Positions 34,840 to 46,384 of a stretch of 64,000 bases of DNA are shown here, in pieces. Where the stretch lies: NCBI RefSeq assembly GCF_022539505.1, contig NC_061514.1, forward strand, positions 251,398,124 through 251,462,123, written 5' to 3'. This DNA is from Lolium rigidum (taxonomy: Eukaryota > Streptophyta > Magnoliopsida > Poales > Poaceae). Every line of letters starts with the position of its first letter. Positions within the stretch are counted from its first letter, which is position 1. Made by a program: the position numbers and the translations under genes. Under the pieces are notes generated by a model, which saw only the letters and a program-made list of their open reading frames with translations, did not search any database and was not told where the DNA came from.

Positions 34840-35330
34840 TTTTTTTTTCTTTAGGTAGATAATTCTTTCTTGTAAATCACGATTGTGATTATATTGTGCA
34901 GCGAACATCATGTTTCTATGTTTATCTAGCCCCCGAGTGTTTTCGGTGACTATTCGCTGTATTTGTATAATGCGAGGTTTTGAACCAAAGCAGTTATCCA
35001 ATATGTAGTTTTGGCGAATATCAGCCCCCGAGCTTCTTTGTTGAATACTATTTTGCATTTTTATTGACTCGCGAGGTAATTTAATACCAAGGCAAGGCTT
35101 TTTCTTTTTTCGAAGGAACTATATTGAAATTCGTCGGGTTGGGGAGTTTGAGCATGTCGATGGAGAAAAGCTATATTGACACTATCTTTATTATATTGCA
35201 GCACCGCGAGCCCGCCTCATTAAAAACCTTTCCCGGCCCCACTCGGTGCCCCGAAAAAGGAAAAGAGTGCGTCTGAAAACTCGCGGGCGTTTCAGTACAT
35301 TGAAGTTTTACAAGGACTATATTTAGCTCT

Positions 35331-36950
35331 AAGCGTAGAACCGCCTGAGTTGCGCCACGTTCCAGGGGTTTTGCTCCTCCACTCCTGTCTTCTTGTCCTT
35401 TATCCTGTATGCTCCTCCTCCGATTACTTCCGTGACAATATAAGGGCCAAGCCATGGTGACTCGAGCTTTTCATGACTTTTTGCGTGAGCCGAAGAACTA
35501 GGTCTCCCACCTGGAAAGATCTTGGCCGCAAACGTCGACTGTGGTAATTCTTCAGGTCCTGTTGATATTTGGTTACCCTTGATAATACTTCGTCTCGAGC
35601 CTCATCGAGTGCATCTACGTCGTCTTCCAATGCTATCCTGGAAGTTTCTTCATTATACTCTGTGACTCTAGGTGAGTCGTGCTCTATTTCTATCGGTAGG
35701 ACTGCCTCTGCTCCATGGACCAGAAAAAACGGAGTTTCCTGTGTCGCTGTATTTGGTGTTGTTCGGATGCTCCACAACACACTTGGTAGTTCTTCTGGCC
35801 AGGTATGTCGAGCTTTTTCCAGTGGTCCTAACAGGCGTTTCTTGATGCCATTGCAGATGATGCCATTGGCTTTCTCGACTTGCCCATTGGTTTGAGGATG
35901 TGCCACTGATGCAAAGTGCAACTTGATACCCATTTCTTTGCAATAATCTTTGAATTCATGGGATGTAAAGTTACTGCCATTGTCCGTGACGATGCTGTGG
36001 GGCACTCCAAATCTGAAGACGAGGCCTTTTATGAATTTTACTGCGGATGCTCCGTCCGGCGAATTTATCGGCTTCGCTTCTATCCACTTTGTAAATTTGT
36101 CGACAGCTACTAGCATGTATTCTTTTCCTCCTGGCCATGATTTGTGTAGCTTGCCTACCATGTCGAGTCCCCATTGTGCAAAGGGCCATGACAATGGTAT
36201 TGGTGCTAGTTCTGCTGCCGGAGAATGAGGTTTTGCGGCAAACCTTTGACACGCATCGCAAGTCCTTACTATTTCTTTGGCGTCTTCGATTGCTGTCAAC
36301 CAGTAGAATCCTGCCCGAAAAACCTTGGCCGCGATGGCTCGACTACTCGCGTGGTGGCCGCATATTCCTTCGTGTACATCCTTCAGAATTATTCTTCCTT
36401 CTTCGGGTGTGACACACCTTTGCAGGACGCCTGAAATACTCCGCTTGTACAATTCTCCTTTGATCACCGTAAAAGCTTTGGAGCGTCGAATTACTCGCCT
36501 TGCCTCAACTGGATCATCGGGTGTTTCTTTCCTGAGGATGTATGATACGTATGCTTGCATCCAAGGAACCTGTACCATCATCACCAACTCTTGTTCCTCT
36601 TCATCCTCCGTGGTTTCTGTGAGGGATGTCGAAGTTTTCTCTTTTGCTTTTTTCTGCACCTGTTTTGGTTTCGTAGATCTCTCCGCTATTTCTTCCCAGA
36701 ATACTCCTGGCGGAATTGGGAGGCATTGCGACCCGATATTTGCGAGGACGTCATCTTCATCGTTGCTCAATCTACTGATGTGATTTACCTCGCATCCATC
36801 AAATAGCTTCTCGAGTTCATTGTACACCTCCTTGTATGCTACCATGCTATCATTGACTGCGTCACATTGGTTCATAACTTGCTGAGCCACCAATTGTGAG
36901 TCGCCAAAGATTTTTAGTCGAGTTGCACCGCAAGCTTTCGCCATCTTCAT
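35331..36950 (-). pseudogene. N1 RNase H end and integrase
   Basis: The minus frame 36950-35424 is open for 508 codons. It starts in RNase H (MAKACGATRLKIFGDSQLVA), passes a linker, then shows the zinc domain (HEGICGHHASSRAIA, CDACQRFA), the core with D in WGLDMVGKLHK, D in SIVTDNGSNFTS and E in NGQVEKANG, all three catalytic acids present. The C-terminal part reads KYQQDLKNYHSRRLRPRSFQ. A one-base break near 35470 ends this frame early; the expected ending (IVTEVIGGGAYRI, NPWNVAQLRRFYA) continues in another frame to a stop near 35331. Otherwise the best-preserved integrase in the window. Confidence 0.9.
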
Positions 36951-38484
36951 CCCGTGTATGAGGGCTTCGTATTACTGCTTCATTGTTAGATGCGTTAGGG
37001 AACGTCATCCGAAGGATATACTTCAATTTGTCGCCTTCGGGTGATATAAGTATTACTCCTGCGCCGAGCTCCTTCTACTCTCTTGGACCCGTCGAAATTC
37101 ATGGTCCGGGTTCTCGACAAGTCCGGGGTCCTGTGTTTTGCAGCTCCATCCACTCTGCGATGAAGTCCGGCAGAACTTGCGACTTGATTGCTTTTCGTTT
37201 TTCATACGTGATGTCCCGCGGGAAAGTTCTATTCCCCAACGGGAGACACGACCCGTAGCTTCTGGATTGTTCGGTATATTTGACAGAGGAGCCTCATTGA
37301 CCACTATGATCGGGTGTGCCGAAAAATAGTGGCGCAATTTTCGTGCTTGTTGTGAACACTCCGTATGCTAGCTTTTGGTGCCGAGGGTACCTTTGTTTTG
37401 ATGGCGATAAAACTTCACTGACGAAGTATACTGGCCTCTGTACTCCGTGGAGTTTTCCTTCTTCTTCTCTTTCGACAACTAGCACCGTGCTCACCACTTG
37501 GGGTGTGGCTGCGATATATAGCAGGAGAGGTTCCTTGTCTTTCGGCGCCACCAAAATTGGTGGTGTCGAGATTTTGCGCTTCAAATCTTCGAAGGCTCTG
37601 TCGGCCTCCTCGTTCCACTGGAATTTGTCTCCTTGCTTTATCGGAGCGTAAAATGGTAACGCTTTTTCTCCCGGCCTGGCGACGAATCTGCTCAAAGCTG
37701 CGACTCGCCCAGTTAGCTGTTGTATCTCTTTCAACTTTGTTGGCTTTCTCATTGTTACGATAGCTTGTATTTTATCGGGATTTGCTTCAATCCCTCTTGC
37801 TGAGACTAGAAACCCCAAGAGTTCTCCTGCTGGGACGCCAAAGGAACACTTCGTTGGGTTCAACTTCAGGCAGAATTTGTTGAGGTTGTCGAAAGTTTCC
37901 TTGAGATCCTCGATCAGTGTTGTCCCCTTTTTTGATGTTATGACGACATCGTCGATATATACTTGCACGTTTTTTCCAATCCGTGTCGCCAAACACTTCT
38001 GCATCATCCTCTGGTATGTTGCTCCAGCATTTTTTAGACCAAAGGGCATTGTTACGTAGCAAAACACACCGTAAGGTGTAATAAACGCGGTCTTTACTTC
38101 ATCTTCTTCTTTCAATCTGATCTGGTTATAACCGGAATACGCGTCCGGGAAGGAAAGACGTTCGCATCCAGCCGTGGAGTCGATAATTTGATCGATCCTT
38201 GGGAGGGGAAAGTGATCCTTTGGACAATGTTTATTTAGACACGTAAAGTCGACGCACATGCGAAGGACCTTAGTGTTTTTCTTTGGCACCATCACAGGAT
38301 TTGCTACCCATGTGGCTTCCGTGAATATCTCTTTGATAAAACCAGCTTCTTGTAGTCGATTGATTTCTGACAGCATAGCTTTGCGGTTTGGTTCCGAAAA
38401 ACGCCGCAAAGGTTGTTTGATTGGTCTTGCTAATGGATCCAGATTTAGGTGGTGCTCGGCAAGTTCCCTGCGTACTCCTGGCAT
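36951..38484 (-). pseudogene. N1 reverse transcriptase and RNase H lead-in
   Basis: The minus frame 38484-37294 (396 codons) begins GVRRELAEHHLNLDPLARPI and runs through CVDFTCLNKHCPKDHFPLPR, YSGYNQIRLKEEDEVKTAFI, MPFGLKNAGATYQRMMQKCL, and VQVYIDDVVIT with catalytic YIDD. Thumb and connection follow (LTGRVAALSRFVAR, VQRPVYFVSEVLSPSKQRYP). It loses frame near 37294. The RNase H start between 36951 and 37340 is spread over two frames (HPIIVVNEAPLSNI in 37337-37053). These look like isolated one-base breaks in an otherwise intact gene. Confidence 0.88.
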
Positions 38485-38547
38485 GTCAGCTGGACACCAT
38501 GCGAAGATTTTCCAGTTCTCACGGAGGAACTCGACGAGCGCGCTTTC

Positions 38548-39636
38548 CTATGCGATATCCATGTTGTTTGCGATAGATGTCGTCTTTTTCGGGTCTGTCG
38601 GGTGAATCTGCACCTCCTTTGAATTTTTCTCGATATTGAGAGTTGATTCTTTATTTGGCCTTCCAACGTCTGGCAATACGTCGTAATCAGTCATACTTTT
38701 GGACGCCAAATACTCAGCTTGCATCCCTAAAGTTTCTGATAACCGATGAAAATCCTTGTCGCACTTGTCAGCTAAGGCGAAGCTTCCTTTAACTGTGATT
38801 GGTCCCTTTGGTCCAGGCAATCTCCACAACAGATATGTGTAGTGTGGTACTGCCATAAACCTAGCGTATGCTGGTCGTCCCAACAAAGCGTGGTATTGTG
38901 ACGGAAAATCCACGACTTCAAATTCCAGCTTCTCGATTCTGTAATTCTCTCGAGTTCCAAACTGAACGTCGAGATTTATCTTCCCCAATGGATAACTTGG
39001 TTTCTCCGGTGTGATGCCGTGGAACCTTGTGTCCGTTGGCTTCGAGTTTGCTAAGGATATGTTCATCTTCCTCAATGTATCTGCGTACATAAGGTTTAAG
39101 CTGCTGCCACCATCTATGAATACTCGAGAAACATCAAATCCCGCAATGATTGCTGGCAGAATAAGTGCTGACTGCCCTGGTCGAGGAACTTGCTGCGGAT
39201 GATCCGCTATGGTGAAGCCGATGTCTTGCCCTGACCAATTGAGGTACTCGACTGTTGGTGGAGGCATTTTCTCTGCCATGAACACCTGTCTCGAGATCAC
39301 TTTTTGAGTTCTGTTGGACGGCCTTCCCTTCTGAATCATCGACACCGCTCCGTTTGAGTTAGGATCAACATAAGGTGGTGGTGGAGGTGCTGCCGCTATT
39401 CTGAGCTGGTGTCGGTTGTCGTACGTAATCGCGGGAGGTGGTGGTAGGTGAACCTCGCTTCGGGCTCCCGAGGATTTCTCTGTGCTTGCTCGAGCATGAG
39501 CGTTCTCTCGCATATCCGAACATTGCTTGAAAATTTCGACGGTCTTCTGCGCAGGTGCCCCGACTGTCTTTTTCCGTTCGTTGTCGATGAAAAAATGCAT
39601 ACGGCACGGTCCGTTCATCATTTCTTCGGGTGACAC
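38548..39636 (-). CDS. N1 protease region (retropepsin-like)
   Basis: Open frame of 362 codons on the minus strand. The N-terminal third is the end of gag (PPPAITYDNRHQLRIAAAPP, RTQKVISRQVFMAEKMPPPT). Retropepsin features follow: SALILPAIIAGFDVSRVFIDGGSSLNLMY-type sequence (split here as IDGGSSLNL) with the D-G-G active site in place of D-S/T-G, then EVVDFPSQYHALLGRPAYARFM including the LGRPAY motif. The frame ends near 38548, about 60 bp before the reverse transcriptase frame, in a different phase. Confidence 0.8.
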   Translation of the reverse strand: MSPEEMMNGPCRMHFFIDNERKKTVGAPAQKTVEIFKQCSDMRENAHARASTEKSSGARSEVHLPPPPAITYDNRHQLRIAAAPPPPPYVDPNSNGAVSMIQKGRPSNRTQKVISRQVFMAEKMPPPTVEYLNWSGQDIGFTIADHPQQVPRPGQSALILPAIIAGFDVSRVFIDGGSSLNLMYADTLRKMNISLANSKPTDTRFHGITPEKPSYPLGKINLDVQFGTRENYRIEKLEFEVVDFPSQYHALLGRPAYARFMAVPHYTYLLWRLPGPKGPITVKGSFALADKCDKDFHRLSETLGMQAEYLASKSMTDYDVLPDVGRPNKESTLNIEKNSKEVQIHPTDPKKTTSIANNMDIA

Positions 39637-41723
39637 GAAAGGCCTTGGGAATCTAGGCCCGCTATTTTGCTCGTTGCGAGAGTCGTCCTTGTTTTCGCCT
39701 CGCTGCTCGCTGCTTCTCGATAATCATCTCTACTGTTTCCCCCGTGTTTGCCCGAAAGCTTCGTTGAAATCTGCCCCGGGGCGTCATAATTCGGATACTT
39801 GCCGGGGAAATCGTCGCCTCGATTGGTAATTTCGACCACGGTCCTCCTCTGGTGACCTGTGCCGTTTGTTGTGGACAGCATCCTCTCCATCTGCCCATCT
39901 ATTTGCTATCTCCATTAACGCGGATACTGTCTTTGGATTGGTCCTTCCCAAATCCTCGACAAAATCTCCACGCCTAATTCCTGCGACAAACGCATCTATT
40001 GCTCTCTCGTCGGATATATTTTCTCGCCGAGTTTTTTATGATGTTCCACCTTTGGATGTATTTTCTCATTGACTCATCTGGCTTTTGTCGACATGCTCTC
40101 AGCTCTTCTAACGACGCAGGTTTTTTGCACGTGGACCTGAAGTTCTTGACGAATACATCCTCGAAACTTTCCCAGCTATCGATAGATCCTGGCGGAAGTT
40201 TTTGATCCAAGATCGTGCGGCTCCACTTAAGTGCACCTGAATACTTTGCATGGCTGTTGCCCTAGTTCCTCCAGTTAACTTCACCGTCTCGAGGTAATCA
40301 ACTAGCCAATCTTCACGGATCTTGCGGACCGTCGAATTTTTTGAAATGATCGGGTAGCTTGAATCTCGAGGGGACTCGAGTTTTTCGGACTCTCCTCGTG
40401 AAGCATGGTAAGCCGCACATATCCTCGTCGTCAAGCTCCGGGGATTGCCGATGATCTCTTACGCTTTGCCTCGCTCTATCGACCCTTGCTTGTGCTCCTG
40501 TGTCTCTTGCTCCACTTGGTCCTTCGGGGACCGCCGCCGTTCTTCTTGCCGGGTCGTGGACTATTTTGCCTTGCCGCTCCTTCGGGAGGCGTTGATACAA
40601 ACGCTGTCCCCATAGCTCCAACCCTCGCTAACGCCATATTGTATAATGTTTCCCTTGGATCACCTGGGGGTGGCCTAGATGCGAGGATATAAGCTTGTGT
40701 CGCCATGTACCCAGCTTCTAGTGTTTTAGGGATAATGTTTCCTCTTGTATCTATCGACATAAAGGACATGTCGAGGTTTTGAACTAAGTGCTCTCTTTCT
40801 GCTTCGGGTATGTGTTGTAACCTTGATCTTCCTCTGTTCCGAGCCTCCCTATGGCTATCACCCGAAACCCTAGATTGTCGACTTAGATCTGCCCTTCTCT
40901 CGCTGGATGCGAAGCTGCCTCCTTTCTCCTGTTCAACTCAGTCGTCTGTTTTTCTATTTCTCCGGCAGCTCGTGCGAGCCTATATTGATAAGCTTGCGGT
41001 TCTTGAGCCGTAGCCGTTGTCGTCATTGGCTCCGAACCATCTAAAGCTTTTGCGGCTCTATCCCGGGCTGCTTGTGGAAGTTGAACTCTGACACGTGGTG
41101 TGGGCCCGACATATTTAGTGCCCATACCTCTCCTTAGATCTGAGGGATCGACATAGGGATTACCCAAATCGTCGAAAGCCTCCGATGTTTCCTCTTGATT
41201 TTCGATAGCATAAATCTGATGATATTTTGTACTCGGATCTATGTTGGGTTTGGTGACATCATTGTTGAGATTGATGAAGACCTTGCCCATCGTGATAGAT
41301 TTGTCGATGAAGTCGTAACTCGTCGACATCGCTTGAGTCATCGCTTATATATGAGTCCGCAGATGACTCGAACGATATGTCGCCGAAGATCTTAGCGAGT
41401 TTCTCTCTTGCTCTGGTGCTGACGTAACGTGTTTCCGAGGTTTCTTCTTCTCCTGACTCGGTTGACGATGTATAGCTTGAAAAATCGGAATCGACCGCCG
41501 ACGATCCCGACGAAATCGGAATTTCGACACGATACGATCCTTCCTTCTCGACGCGAAAGTGAAACCTTCCGAACGTCATCTCCATGGGCTCCGCCAGATA
41601 CGCATATGCATCCAAACGGGAGGGTGGGTGAGGAACAAAATCGACAAGACCAGCAGCGATCTGTTTACCTCGATCCATTGTGTTGCTTCCGGTTGACGAT
41701 GTCGAAGATCTTGAACGTGCCAT
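39637..41723 (-). pseudogene. N1 gag
   Basis: Starts at ATG 41723 (MARSRSSTSSTGSNTMDRGK), 27 bp inside the primer site. The first frame to 41259 is Ser/Glu-rich (SGSSAVDSDFSSYTSSTESG). After frame breaks it continues through 41341-40883, an Arg/Glu-rich region (40621-40313), and the capsid-like gag core, split between 40434-40108 (LVDYLETVKLTGGTRATAMQ, VHLSGAARSWI) and 40210-39974 (DSWESFEDVFVKNFRSTCKK, LRACRQKPDESMRKYIQRWN). Downstream sequence to 39637 is broken. The gag core pattern is that of Tat-type gypsy elements. Confidence 0.8.
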
Positions 41724-41748
41724 CAAGATCAGATCCTTACGCCTCTAA

Positions 41749-41768
41749 TTCCCACAGACGGCGCCAAT
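41749..41768 (-). other. N1 primer-binding site
   Basis: Minus strand ATTGGCGCCGTCTGTGGGAA immediately follows the 5' LTR end. The first eight bases of the complement end in GGCGCCA, as for a CCA-tailed tRNA. I do not assign the tRNA; it is not the tRNA-Asp site used by X, Y and Z. Confidence 0.75.
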
Positions 41769-42152
41769 TTACAAGGGATTAACTTGTCAATGCCTACGGG
41801 TTATAGGCTAGGGTTTAGTTAGAAGTAGAGGGCAAGTAGATCTCGAAGGTTTCAGCCGAAAAGTACTCGACGATTATGAAAACTAGGGTTTGTGAGCAAT
41901 GATTCGATGATCTCTTCGTCCCTCGACTCCCCCTTTATATAAGAGGCGGAGCCGAGGGTTTCGTTTTGTACAAGTTACAGAGTCCGGGACGGTTTCTAAC
42001 TCATCCCGCCAGATTACAAACAACACTTCCTATTACAACTCTACTTTCCTTAACATATCTTGGAATCCCGAACCTTCTTATTCTTCGGGTAGTGGGCCTT
42101 CATTAAACCCCGGGTACTATCTCCGGCAGGCCCATTTGGGATGCCTATGTCA
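41769..42152 (-). repeat. N1 5' LTR (384 bp)
   Basis: Matches 29178-29560 base for base in my reading except for one extra C in the run near 41930 and a changed terminal base (TTACAAGG instead of TGACAAGG on the plus strand, so the minus LTR ends TTGTAA rather than TTGTCA). Confidence 0.95.
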
Positions 42153-42157
42153 CATAT

Positions 42158-42330
42158 CACTGCTACTTTCACATCACCCCTGTTACTAGTGCTTTTCCAG
42201 GTGCAGCTGAATTGACAACTCAGTTGTTAAGGCTTATAAGTATTCTTTACCTCCCCTTGTGTCGAATCAATAAATTTGGGTTTTACTTCCCTCGAAGACT
42301 ATTGCGATCCCCTATACTTGTGGGTCATCA
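42158..42330 (+). repeat. X2 5' LTR, second part
   Basis: Continues the LTR after the N1 insertion and ends GTGGGTCATCA. Holds AATAAA at about 42269-42274, a candidate polyadenylation signal. 42153-42157 is the duplicated CATAT. Confidence 0.9.
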
Positions 42331-42342
42331 AGACTATTTTTA

Positions 42343-42360
42343 CGGCGCCGTTGCGGGGAG
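42343..42360 (+). other. primer-binding site of X2 (tRNA-Asp type, damaged)
   Basis: Reads CGGCGCCGTTGCGGGGAG. Compared with X1 and Z one C of the GCCGGGG run is missing, and the leading base of TGG is changed. Confidence 0.75.
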
Positions 42361-42414
42361 GCATAGCTCTACTCATAAGTTCACTTGGGGAGTACACTCT
42401 ACATCTCTCTCTAT

Positions 42415-42545
42415 TTTATTTTGTTTTGTTTTGCTTAGTTTACTTTTGTCTAGTTTATTTGTGCTTAGTTTATTTCTGTCTAGTATTAGTTTGCTTAGTT
42501 TACTTTTGCTTAGTTTATTTTTGTCTTGTTTTATTTGTCTCATAT
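42415..42545 (+). repeat. degenerate tandem repeat in X2 leader
   Basis: Same 13-16-nt T-rich units (TTTGCTTAGTTTACTTT type) as X1 4709-4845, about nine units, ending roughly 50 bp before the start codon. Confidence 0.75.
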
Positions 42546-42597
42546 ACCCAAAAATCCATAAAAATTTGAAAAACCAAAAAATTAAAAAACTGCTGTT

Positions 42598-43930
42598 ATG
42601 GGAGAACCAACAACCTACTTGGAGCTTATAGAATGTTATAATTGTTATAGAGAATCAAGAGCTGGTAAAATAATGAGTGCTATGATAGAAAAATTGAATA
42701 CAATTGCTAAAATCTTGCTTGAACGCCATGATATAAACTGTTGCTCTCAACATGATACTAAACATCTTAAATTTCAATGTGGCTTTAGTGAGGAATTTTT
42801 AATTAAGAACTATAATCGGAATTGCTATATTCATTATGGGTTCGAGGAGGTAGAACAATTTGTCTTATTTATGGGAGCCTCCGAGATAGAATCCTTCATG
42901 GTTGAGAATTATGAAACTTGTGTTGTTTGTAAGGGCCTTAAAGATTATGTCTCTACTATCCTTAATTCTTGCATAGAATGCTACGGTAGGAATCCTTATA
43001 TCCTTGATTATAAAGAGAGACACATTAATGCACAAGAATGCACTCACAATTTGCAGTAGGAACACTCTTGTGGAAGAAGGAATTGATGAACCTGAAAGCT
43101 CATTGGATGAAAAAGAAGAGGAGAGCGACGAACAAAAGGAGGAAGAATGGATTAGCTACCCATGTCAACCTTCTAATGAGAGTAACTCTTCATCTCTTAC
43201 ACTATTTGATTGTCCTCCATGCTTACCGGAAGAGGTTGAATGTTATGTTCCTGTGGATTCTCTTAAAATAGTACCTATGAGTAATACTTGTGAGAATGAT
43301 TATGCTACTGTTATCTATGATAATCCATGCTACTTTGATAAATCTTATGATAATGCTTTGTTTGTGCCTGATGTCGAAATGCATGGTACTAAAGAATTTT
43401 GCGTAGCAAATGTTTATGATGAAGCTCTAGATGATGGTCCTATGTTACTTGATAATATTAATTGTACTACTAATGAAAATGGGATTGGAGAGTTCTCGAC
43501 TTATTCTATGAGTCCCATATCTATTGAGATTGATCAACTACCTTGTTATATTATTAATAAAAGTAAGTTTGAAAGTTTTAATTCCACTATTCTTGAACTT
43601 GATAAAAATTATGTGTTTGGAAATCATGAAAAGTATGCTGCATGTGATAGCTATATTGTTGAGTTTGTTCATGAAGCTACTGAAAATTATTATGAGAGAG
43701 GAAAATATGGTTGTAGAAATTTTCATGGTACTAATACACCTCTCTATATGCTGAAATTTTTGAAGTTGTTCTTGTTTTATCTTCTTATGCTTGTCACTTT
43801 GTTCTTCATGAATTTATTTGTGTACAAGATTCCTTTGCATAGAAAGCATGTTAGACTTAAATGTGTTTTGGATTTGCCACTTGATGCTCTCTTTTGCTCC
43901 GAATACTATTTCTTGCGAGTGCATCATTAA
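42598..43930 (+). pseudogene. X2 copy of the unknown 441-aa protein, frame-broken
   Basis: Starts MGEPTTYLEL and stops at 43059 after CTHNLQ. Against X1 this copy has 7 more bases at about 43058-43085, which introduces the stop and shifts the frame. The rest continues in frame with stop at 43930 (DEPESSLDEKEEESDEQKEE through LFCSEYYFLRVHH). Acidic middle and the hydrophobic segment LFYLLMLVTLFFMNLFVYKI near the C-terminus are kept. Most differences from X1 are single residues, several conservative. Confidence 0.8.
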
Positions 43931-44558
43931 AACTGCTGAGCCCATCTTAATGGCTATAAAGAAAGCAACTTCTTGGGAGATAACCCATGTGTTATTTTGC
44001 TACAGTACTTTGTTTAATATTTGTGTCTTGGAAGTTGTTTACTACTGTAGCAACCTCTCCTTATCTTAGTTTTGTGTTTTGTTGTGCCAAGTGAAGCCTC
44101 TAATCGAAGGTTGATACTAGATTTGGATTTCTGCGCAGAAACAGATTTCTATCTGTCACGAATCTGGGCTGTTTTCCCTGTAGGTAACTCAGAAAAATAT
44201 GCCAATTTACGTGCGTGTTCCTAAGATATGTACGCAACTTTCATTAGTTTTGAGTTTTCTGATTTGAGCAACGGAAGTATTTTATTAAAATTCGTCTTTA
44301 CTGGCTTATCTGTTTTGGCAGATTCTGTCTCTGTTTTTTGCATTGTCTCTTGTGGACTTTAAGCGAGGTTTTCTAGACGTGGAGAGCTGTAGCTAATGTT
44401 TTATTGAGTTCTTGCAATGTGCCACTACAGGACCAAGGTGGATTCAAATTTTTTGAGTACTAACCCCTCTAATGAAGTTTATGAGAAGTTTGGTGTGAAG
44501 GAAGTTTTCAAGGGTCAAGAGAGGAGGATGATATATGATCAAGAAGAGTGAAAAGTCT

Positions 44559-44643
44559 AAGCTTGGGGATGCCCCCGTGGTTCATCCCTGCATATTTCAA
44601 GGAGACTCAAGCGTCTAAGCTTGGGGATGCCCAAGGCATCCCC
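44559..44643 (+). repeat. internal polypurine-tract copies and hairpin of X2
   Basis: AAGCTTGGGGATGC at 44559-44572 and 44617-44630, identical to the tract beside the 3' LTR (46371-46384). The second copy opens a perfect inverted repeat with arms GGGGATGCC and GGCATCCCC around a 3-nt loop (44623-44643). Confidence 0.8.
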
Positions 44644-45525
44644 TTCTTCATCAACTTATCAGGTTTCCTCCCCTGAAACTATATTTTTATTCGGTCACAT
44701 CTTATGTGCTTTACTTGGAGCGTATGTATGTTTTATTTTTGTTTATGTTTGAATAAGATCGGATCCTAGCAATCCTTGTGTGGGAGAGATACACGCTCCG
44801 CTTTTTCATATGAACACTCGTGTTCTTCGTTTTACTTTTAATGTTCAATGATAAAAGTTGGAAGCTATTGCACTTATTTATATTTGGTTGGAAACGAGAA
44901 AATGCCTCATCATGTCTTGGATAATTTGACACTTGGCAATTGTTTTGAGCTCTCAAGTAGATCATGATTAAGTTTTTTTCATGTAGTTTAAACCTATTAG
45001 TGGAGAACTACCGTAAAGCTTGTTGAAATTGGTTTGCATAATTGATCTCTCTTAAGGTCTAGATATTTTCTGGTAAAAGTGTTTGAGCAACAAGGAAGAC
45101 AGTGTAGAGTATTATAATGCTTGCGATATGTTCTTATGTAAGTTTTGCTGTACCGGTTCATACTTGTGTTTGCTTCAAATAGCCTTGCTAGCCTAAGCCT
45201 TGTATCGAGAGGGAATACTTCTCGTGCATCCAAAACCTTGAGCCAAAAACTATGCCATTTGTGTCCACCATACCTACCTACTATGTGGTATTTCCTGCCA
45301 TTCCAAAGTAAATTGCTTGAGTGCTACCTTTAAAAAAAAATTCAAAATTTATCATCTCTGATTTGTGTCAATGTTTTATAGCTCATGAGGAAGTATGTGG
45401 TGTTTATCTTTCAATCTTGTTGGGCAACTTTCACCAATGGACTAGTGGCTTCATCCGCTTATCCAATAATTTTGCAAAAAGAGCTGGCAATGGGATTCCC
45501 AGTCCCAAATTAATTAACCAAAATA

Positions 45526-45727
45526 GACACTCCTCCATGGTATGTGATTGTTGGATGGCACCCGAGGATTCGGTTAGCCATGGCTTGTGTAAGCAAAGGT
45601 TGGGAGGAGTGTCATCATCATAATGAAACTAAACTAAAAAGGCACTCCTTCATGGTATGAGATTGTTGGCAGGCACCCGAGGATTCGGTTAGCCATGGTT
45701 TGTGAAAGAAAGGTTGGAAGGAGTGCC
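45526..45727 (+). repeat. two tandem hairpin units with covarying ends (X2 3' region)
   Basis: Unit 1 (45526-45613) has ends GACACTCCTCC / GGAGGAGTGTC and unit 2 (45641-45727) has GGCACTCCTTC / GAAGGAGTGCC. Each pair is perfectly complementary over 11 bp, although the two units differ at positions 2 and 10 of the arm. Interiors share GGCACCCGAGGATTCGGTTA and AGCCATGG. Confidence 0.8.
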
Positions 45728-46370
45728 ACCCAAAAATAAAAATAATTCATGGGAGCCGCTCTTGAAGGTTTGTCTAGCAAGGGGGTTAGAGTGCCCAATA
45801 CCATTCGTTGACAACAACAAACACCTCTCAAAACTTTACTTTTATGCTCTCTATATGTTTTCAAAACCAAAGCTCTAGCACAAATATAGCAATCAATGCT
45901 TTCCTCTTTGAAGGACCTTTCTTTTACTTTATGTTGAGTCAATTTACCTATTTCCTTCCATCTTAGAAGCAAACACTTGTGTCAAGCTGTGCATTGATTC
46001 TTACATACTTGCATATTTGCATTCATCATATTACTTTGTGTTGACAATTATCCATGAGATATGCATGTTACAAGTTGAAAGCAACCGCTGAAACTTATAT
46101 CTTCCTTTGTGTTGCTTCGATGTCTTTACTTTGAACTTATTGCTTTATGAGTTAACTCTTGAGCAAGACTTTTGATGCTTGTCTTGAAAGTACTATTCAT
46201 GAAAAGTTTTGCTATATGTTATCTACTTGTTAGCAACTATAGATCATTGCCTTGAGTCACTTCATTCATTTCATATGCTTTGTAATAGTATGATCAAGGT
46301 TATGTAAGTAGCATGTCACTACAGAAATTATTCTTTTTATCGTTTACACGCTCGGGACGAGCGAGGAACT

Positions 46371-46384
46371 AAGCTTGGGGATGC
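46371..46384 (+). other. X2 polypurine tract
   Basis: AAGCTTGGGGATGC immediately before the 3' LTR start at 46385. Confidence 0.8.

Larger units (their letters stand above)
29178..42152 (-). mobile_element. N1: young Tat-type Ty3/gypsy retrotransposon with antisense gene
   Basis: Total 12,975 bp, bounded by CATAT at 29173-29177 and 42153-42157. LTRs are short (383-384 bp). On the minus strand the order is gag, protease, reverse transcriptase, RNase H, integrase (41723 down to about 35331), with no chromodomain seen. Between pol and the 3' LTR lies about 5.8 kb that includes an intron-containing gene on the opposite (plus) strand. This layout, with additional antisense genes between pol and 3' LTR, is known in the Tat lineage (for example maize Grande). 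The two LTRs differ, by my reading, at one end base and one C in a run, so insertion is recent. Confidence 0.93.

Noticed and set aside
35569..37651. Several plus-strand open frames over N1 pol
   Set aside because: They are shadows of the minus-strand integrase and reverse transcriptase frames and show no domains.
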